A program made the translations under genes and the position numbers. The notes under the pieces were generated by a model. It made no database searches. It was given only the letters and a program-made list of their open reading frames with translations, and was not told where the DNA came from. DNA of 64,000 bases from Mesorhizobium sp. (GTDB taxonomy: Bacteria; Pseudomonadota; Alphaproteobacteria; Rhizobiales; Rhizobiaceae). Positions 59,881 through 64,000 of this stretch are shown piece by piece. Position 1 is the stretch's first letter, and the number at the start of each line of letters is the position of its first letter. The stretch lies in contig NZ_JANJTZ010000022.1 of assembly GCF_024710845.1 (NCBI RefSeq), positions 1-64,000 of the forward strand. Direction: 5' to 3'.

Positions 59881-60464
59881 CACCGCAAACCATCCTCTCC
59901 CTTCACATGAGAGGCTTCGAGCCCGCCCATACGACTGTGAATCCGGGGACCGCATGACATCGCAATGCAGTATAGAATCTCGTCCGGGCGTGGGCCGTCT
60001 GGAATACTTACTGTCATAGCATCGAAATGACTGCGCACATAGGCCGCGTTTGTATGGCCGAGCGGTATGTCGAGAGAGCTGCCAAATCCTCCGACTTTCA
60101 TCGCGGATGGAACTATTGCCTTCGTTGCAACCAATCGTTCCCGCATCGCATAGCCTCCGGGCACATGCCAGAGTGCGCCATGCTCGATCTCGCCGGCGGA
60201 CCCTACGATAGCGCCCTTGCCGTAGCCGTCGATCGCGGCGACGTCGCCACCGAGTGCCTGGATCAGCCTCTCCGTCAGCGACACCCCCAGCGACTTCAGA
60301 TCGTCCATCGCCGGCTGAAGATTCGGCTCAAAGCGGCCGGCGAAAGGGTTGCTGACCAGCGCCAGAGCGGCGGCGCGGCGGCGCGGAATGCCAGGCGGCG
60401 GACCTCCATCATGGAGGATTTCCTCGCTAATGATGGATATCTTGCGGATTTTGAAGTCTGGCAT
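59880..60464 (-). CDS. Amino acid synthesis family protein (PF06684/DUF1185-like)
   Basis: A 194-residue protein matching the small AA_synth family by its opening (FKIRKISIISEEILHDGG) and the motifs GYGKGAIVGSAGEIEHGALW and MKVGGFGSSLDIPLGHTNAAYVRSHFD. The biochemical role is not established; the name is historical. It is coupled to the MarR gene (TGATG) and follows the UPF0280 gene by 145 bases on the same strand. Its place next to an N-heterocycle-type operon suggests ring-degradation metabolism, not amino acid synthesis. Confidence 0.82.
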   Translation of the reverse strand: MPDFKIRKISIISEEILHDGGPPPGIPRRRAAALALVSNPFAGRFEPNLQPAMDDLKSLGVSLTERLIQALGGDVAAIDGYGKGAIVGSAGEIEHGALWHVPGGYAMRERLVATKAIVPSAMKVGGFGSSLDIPLGHTNAAYVRSHFDAMTVSIPDGPRPDEILYCIAMSCGPRIHSRMGGLEASHVKGEDGLR

Positions 60465-60609
60465 ATCAGAATATGTTCATTTGTTTGCAAATTGTCGAAG
60501 GGGCCTGCAAATTCCTTGCCCACCGAAGTCATACAATCGGACATCGACTCCAGGCAAGCATTTTAGCTTCGTACTTTCGGCCGGACAGGCGCTTTTCGAC
60601 TTCACAATC

Positions 60610-61482
60610 CTACTCCGTCGCGCGACCAGAAGGACTTTCAAGGGGCAACGCGGAACCGGCGATTTTCGACATGCCCGCCAGAAACAGGCCTGCGCTTTCG
60701 ATCAAACCGCGCGCGAAGTAGTCGCTTGCCTCGATCAACCCGCGCTCCAGAGCGTCGTCGACTTCGCGCCGCGTGAGGCTGTCTACCCCCGTCGTGACCA
60801 GCCTTTCGCCGAGATCGCTGTCCGGCTGCAGGGAAGATGCCGTGGCGCGCGCAATGGCCGGATGCCCCGGAATGTCCACCGCATTCGCAATCAAGGTCGC
60901 CGCCGCGTCGGCCGCCGCGCCGTCGCGGCCGAGCACGGTCACCGCATCGGCTATGCCGAGCGAGAACGAGCGGCCGCGCCAGCCGCTGGTCGCTATGCCG
61001 CGCACAGCCGATGTGTGATCGATGGTCAGGCGGTCTTCAAAGCCGTGGCCGGTGCCGGCGACCGCCAGCCGCATCGATTCGCCGGGCGAAAGATGCAGGG
61101 CGATATCGCCGCCGTCGTTGACATAGGCCTTCCGGAGCTCCCGTCCGGCGACCAGTGCCGCCAGCATCTCGTCTGCGACCGCGCCTGCGACCGCGGCCAT
61201 CGGCGTGATGAACCGCGCGGAGAACAGGCAGACGGCACGCTCCATCCGCCACGCCGTCGGCCCTTTGAACGGGCGGGGTATCGAACCCGCCGGGCGGCGC
61301 AGTTCCGGCAGTTCGGCAACGAGTTCGGCGAGGATCGTGCGGAAGCGGTCCGCCGCCTGCCCGTAGGCCCGGGCAACCTCGCCTGGCTCTCCCCATGCCT
61401 CGACAATCAGGTCGATCGGGCCATGATTCATGTGCAGTCGCCGGCCGTCGGGCAGCCAGGCGATCTGCGGGCCGGCCGTCAC
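60610..61482 (-). CDS. UPF0280 family protein (ApbE-related)
   Basis: A 290-residue protein of the UPF0280 family, distantly related to ApbE flavin transferases. It shows AYVNDGGDIALHLSPGES and a TSGWRGRSFSLGIADAVTVL stretch typical of the family. If ApbE-like, it could attach FMN or handle a flavin for a redox partner, here perhaps the adjoining reductase; this is inference. Its start overlaps the upstream gene by 4 bases. Confidence 0.82.
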   Translation of the reverse strand: MTAGPQIAWLPDGRRLHMNHGPIDLIVEAWGEPGEVARAYGQAADRFRTILAELVAELPELRRPAGSIPRPFKGPTAWRMERAVCLFSARFITPMAAVAGAVADEMLAALVAGRELRKAYVNDGGDIALHLSPGESMRLAVAGTGHGFEDRLTIDHTSAVRGIATSGWRGRSFSLGIADAVTVLGRDGAAADAAATLIANAVDIPGHPAIARATASSLQPDSDLGERLVTTGVDSLTRREVDDALERGLIEASDYFARGLIESAGLFLAGMSKIAGSALPLESPSGRATE

Positions 61483-63002
61483 TGCCGGAACCGCAATTGG
61501 GCGAGCGGGGGCCAGTCGTTGCCCGCGGGGGCCGGTGCCACGACGCGCGGGTTGAGAAACTCCCCGCCTCTTGCCAGCACGTCACCGACCGTGCGGATCT
61601 CCGACACATGCCCGCCGAGCTGTTCGTAGTGGTCCCGTCGCAGCGTGAACTCGATCGGCGCAACCAGCGCCGGCGTCGGGACGTAGCCAAAGGCGTTGTC
61701 GGGTAAGCGGGTCACGTCGACCATCAGCGTGATGCCGCCGCCCGGCCAGATGTAGACCGGCGCGCCGCCACAGGTGACATAGGTCTGGAGCCGGTGGACC
61801 GACCGGGTCAGGTTGACCGGGTTCTCGGTCACGCCGGCCCTGAGACTGCCTCCCGCGCCGCCGACGAACAGCACCGAGCAGAGTGCCGGCTCGCAATTGT
61901 CCGCGATCAGCTCGACCGAACTCAGCAGCCGGTCCGGAAACGGCTTCTCGACCGGTTTCAGATCGTCGTCGAGTTCATAATAGCCGTAGTGCTCTCCGGT
62001 GGTCGAAACCATCAGGATCGAGAGTCCCGGCCGCGCGCCCTTCTTCGGGTTCCATGCGCCGAGGATGTCGAGAGGATTTTCGAGCATGGTACCACCCCAG
62101 CCCGTCCCCGGCTCCGACACCTTGAAATAGCGGCCGGGCGTCGAGCGCCGGCCGATGATCTTAATGCCGGTATCCTCCCAGCCGAGCACCTTGCCGGCCT
62201 GGTGTTCCGAGACGACTCCGGTGATGTGGTCGTCGACGACGACCACTTCGTCCACCAGCCCGCGCCACTGGCTGGCGAACATGCCGATGGTGGCCGAGCC
62301 GCAGCCGACCCGCATGCGGCTCTCCACCGCGCCGCCGATGACGGGCGGCCTGCCGGCCTGGACGATCACCGTCTCGCCGCCGTCAATGGTCAATTCGACC
62401 GGCTGCTTGTTGCACAGCGACAAGAGCGTATCGCAGGTGACGCGGCCTTCGGACTTCGACCCGCCGGTCAGGTGATGCACGCCGCCGAGCGACAGCATCT
62501 GCGAGCCGTATTCCGCCGTCGACACGTGTCCCACCGCCTCGCCCGACGCGCGGACCGTGGCTGCCTCGGGGCCGATGTGCCGGTCGGTGTCGATCTTCAC
62601 CTTGACGCCGCAATAGGAGAAGATGCCCTCCGTCACCACGGTGACGAGATCGACGCCCTCGACCTGCTGGCTGACGATGAAGGGCGCGGGCTTGTAGTCC
62701 GGATAGGTTGTGCCGGCACCGATGGCAGTCACGAAGCGCCGGCCGGTGTTGACGGGATTGCCGCTCCACGGTTCGTCCTCGCCGAAGGTCACCAGCGGCT
62801 GCCCCGTCTCGACCGCGTGCTCCAGGATCGTGACCGGGTCGCAGCGGACGATCCGGCCGCCGAAATTGCCGTAGCGGTCGCAGGCGCCGGTGCGGCCCTC
62901 GGCGATGTAGCACATGACCGGACAGGCATCGCAGCGAATCTTGTCGCTCGACTTGTTCTCTTCGGGCAGGTGGGATTCGAAGCGTTCCGCGAGTTCATTC
63001 AT
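61479..63002 (-). CDS. 6-hydroxynicotinate reductase-like iron-sulfur protein
   Basis: A 507-residue protein resembling 6-hydroxynicotinate reductase of Eubacterium barkeri, which reduces the pyridine ring to 6-oxotetrahydronicotinate. A cysteine motif near the amino end (C24, C27, C31, C41: RCDACPVMCYIAEGRTGACD) should hold an iron-sulfur cluster. Further marks are SYCGVKVKIDTDRHIG, VGCGSATIGMF and WPGGGITLMVD. It overlaps by 4 bases both the molybdenum-hydroxylase gene upstream and the UPF0280 gene downstream. In an aerobic rhizobial context the substrate may be another N-heterocycle. Confidence 0.8.
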   Translation of the reverse strand: MNELAERFESHLPEENKSSDKIRCDACPVMCYIAEGRTGACDRYGNFGGRIVRCDPVTILEHAVETGQPLVTFGEDEPWSGNPVNTGRRFVTAIGAGTTYPDYKPAPFIVSQQVEGVDLVTVVTEGIFSYCGVKVKIDTDRHIGPEAATVRASGEAVGHVSTAEYGSQMLSLGGVHHLTGGSKSEGRVTCDTLLSLCNKQPVELTIDGGETVIVQAGRPPVIGGAVESRMRVGCGSATIGMFASQWRGLVDEVVVVDDHITGVVSEHQAGKVLGWEDTGIKIIGRRSTPGRYFKVSEPGTGWGGTMLENPLDILGAWNPKKGARPGLSILMVSTTGEHYGYYELDDDLKPVEKPFPDRLLSSVELIADNCEPALCSVLFVGGAGGSLRAGVTENPVNLTRSVHRLQTYVTCGGAPVYIWPGGGITLMVDVTRLPDNAFGYVPTPALVAPIEFTLRRDHYEQLGGHVSEIRTVGDVLARGGEFLNPRVVAPAPAGNDWPPLAQLRFRQ

Positions 63003-64000
63003 CGCAGCGCCCCCTGCGCCTTGATTGCAGCCAGCACCCGCGACGGTGTCGCGGGCACCTTGGTGACCAGGACGCCGGCGGCGTCGCGAATCGCGTTCAA
63101 GATAGCGGGTGCGGTGGGGATGAGAACATGCTCGCCGAGACCTTTTGCGCCGAAGGGGCCTTCCGGGTCCGGCACCTCGACGATGATCGTCTCGATAGGC
63201 GGGACATCGCCGATGGTCGGGATCAGATAGTCGTGCAGGTTCTCCGTGCGACCGGGGACATATTCCTCCAGCAGCGCGAGGCCGATGCCCTGCGCGATGC
63301 CGCCCTCGACCTGGCCCTCGACGAGAAGCGGGTTTACCGCTCGGCCGACATCGTGCGCGGCGGTGATCTTGATCAGCCTGACCGTGCCCAGCTTCGTATC
63401 GACTTCGAGTTCGACGAGCTGCGCGCCGTAGCCATAGACCGCATAGGGGCTGCCCTGTCCCTTCGCATCGAGCGGCAGGGTCGGCGGATCATAGCTCTCC
63501 TCCGCCGAGAAGGCATATCCGCGCGCGTCCGTCGGTTGTGCGGCGAGATCGATCCGCCGCACCGCCTCGCCTTCGCTGACGGTCAGCACGGCTCCGTTGA
63601 GGTGGAAGCGCCCCGCCGCGGACACGTTGGCGAAGCGCAGGATGGCCTCGCGCAGCGCCGCCGCTGCCTTCTGCGCCGCCTTGCCCGAGACGAAGGTCTG
63701 GCGCGAGGCGGAGGTCTTGCCCGCATCGGGCGTCAGCGCCGTGTCGGCGCCGACGAGGCGGAGCCTTGCCAGCGGCAGACCCAGCGCATCCGCCGCGATC
63801 TGCGCGATCACCGTGTTCGAGCCCTGGCCGATGTCGATCGCGCCCTGGTGCAGGACGACATCGCCTTCGGCCGAAATGCCGATGCGAATGGTCGAGGGAT
63901 TTGGCAGCGAGGTATTGCCGCAACCGTACCAGCAGGAGGCGATGCCGACGCCACGGCGGATGTGGCTATCCTTCGCATTGGCGGCGCGCGCATCCTCCAG
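62999..64000 (-). CDS. Xanthine-dehydrogenase-family molybdopterin-binding subunit, amino part outside the window
   Basis: The last 333 residues of a molybdenum hydroxylase large subunit; the frame is open to the right edge. Visible motifs: HQGAIDIGQGSNTVIAQI, the substrate- and molybdenum-site stretch VGADTALTPDAGKTSASRQT, AAHDVGRAVNPLLVEGQVEGG and, near the end, GPFGAKGLGE with the catalytic glutamate. Such enzymes hydroxylate N-heterocycles with water. Coupling by ATGA to the reductase-like gene suggests hydroxylation followed by ring reduction. The small [2Fe-2S] and FAD subunits must lie to the right if present. Confidence 0.88.
   Translation of the reverse strand: MEDARAANAKDSHIRRGVGIASCWYGCGNTSLPNPSTIRIGISAEGDVVLHQGAIDIGQGSNTVIAQIAADALGLPLARLRLVGADTALTPDAGKTSASRQTFVSGKAAQKAAAALREAILRFANVSAAGRFHLNGAVLTVSEGEAVRRIDLAAQPTDARGYAFSAEESYDPPTLPLDAKGQGSPYAVYGYGAQLVELEVDTKLGTVRLIKITAAHDVGRAVNPLLVEGQVEGGIAQGIGLALLEEYVPGRTENLHDYLIPTIGDVPPIETIIVEVPDPEGPFGAKGLGEHVLIPTAPAILNAIRDAAGVLVTKVPATPSRVLAAIKAQGALR

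Overview
The window looks like an alphaproteobacterial chromosome of the Rhizobiales (Mesorhizobium/Aminobacter type). It has high GC, Replic_Relax and DUF4403 accessory genes, dense PotABCD-type and BMP-type ABC operons, and the CCTTCTCCCC...GGGGAGAAGG palindromes typical of that group. This assignment is inference from style and gene content; no 16S gene is present.

The left half (1 to about 29.6 kb) is accessory DNA. It opens with an IS3-family (IS407-type) element that runs off the left edge and abuts an orphan reading frame. A mobilisation-like module follows (Replic_Relax protein, TraG/HerA-type ATPase, membrane protein, serine recombinase; 2.1-6.6 kb). Next come small exported proteins, a translationally coupled pair of membrane protein and SET-domain methyltransferase, and an AlpA-type regulator (6.8-9.4 kb). 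From 9.6 to 28.3 kb lies the most interesting locus: a leftward unit encoding a DUF4403 exported protein, a lipoprotein and a small helical protein, and a rightward unit encoding a SARP-like regulator with TolB and TPR domains, a PAP2/haloperoxidase-like enzyme with a (GGVGGVGPM)n amino end, a subtilase, the His-Xaa-Ser (HXS) radical-SAM system hxsD-hxsB-hxsC-hxsA, an HXS companion protein and a MauG-like dihaem protein. A third unit encodes a DNA/RNA non-specific endonuclease, a second subtilase and a membrane-anchored trypsin-like protease. Three copies of an 11-bp-period direct repeat (GCGTGA-N5-GCGTGA) lie at promoter positions of these units. This is the spacing expected for a SARP-type regulator, so the three units probably form one regulon. 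A truncated IS256-type transposase and a tRNA-Thr gene mark the right border of the accessory region.

The right half (29.7-64 kb) is catabolic and transport DNA in long, tightly packed operons. In order: a PaaG-like enoyl-CoA isomerase; a Crp-type regulator convergent with a class III cyclase carrying TolB and TPR domains; Mrp; a BMP-type nucleoside ABC transporter with a cytosine-deaminase-like enzyme; a PotABCD-type ABC transporter followed in the same direction by a NylB-like serine hydrolase and a NylA-like amidase; a YtcJ-type amidohydrolase; acetylpolyamine amidohydrolase plus N-carbamoylputrescine amidase; ferredoxin-NADP reductase; HyuA/HyuB hydantoinase-type genes; and a MarR-regulated operon with a 6-hydroxynicotinate-reductase-like protein, a UPF0280 protein, an amino-acid-synthesis family protein and the carboxy-terminal part of a xanthine-dehydrogenase-type molybdenum subunit running off the right edge. 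Four palindromic repeat elements sit between these genes.

All family assignments come from reading motifs by eye; no database search was run.
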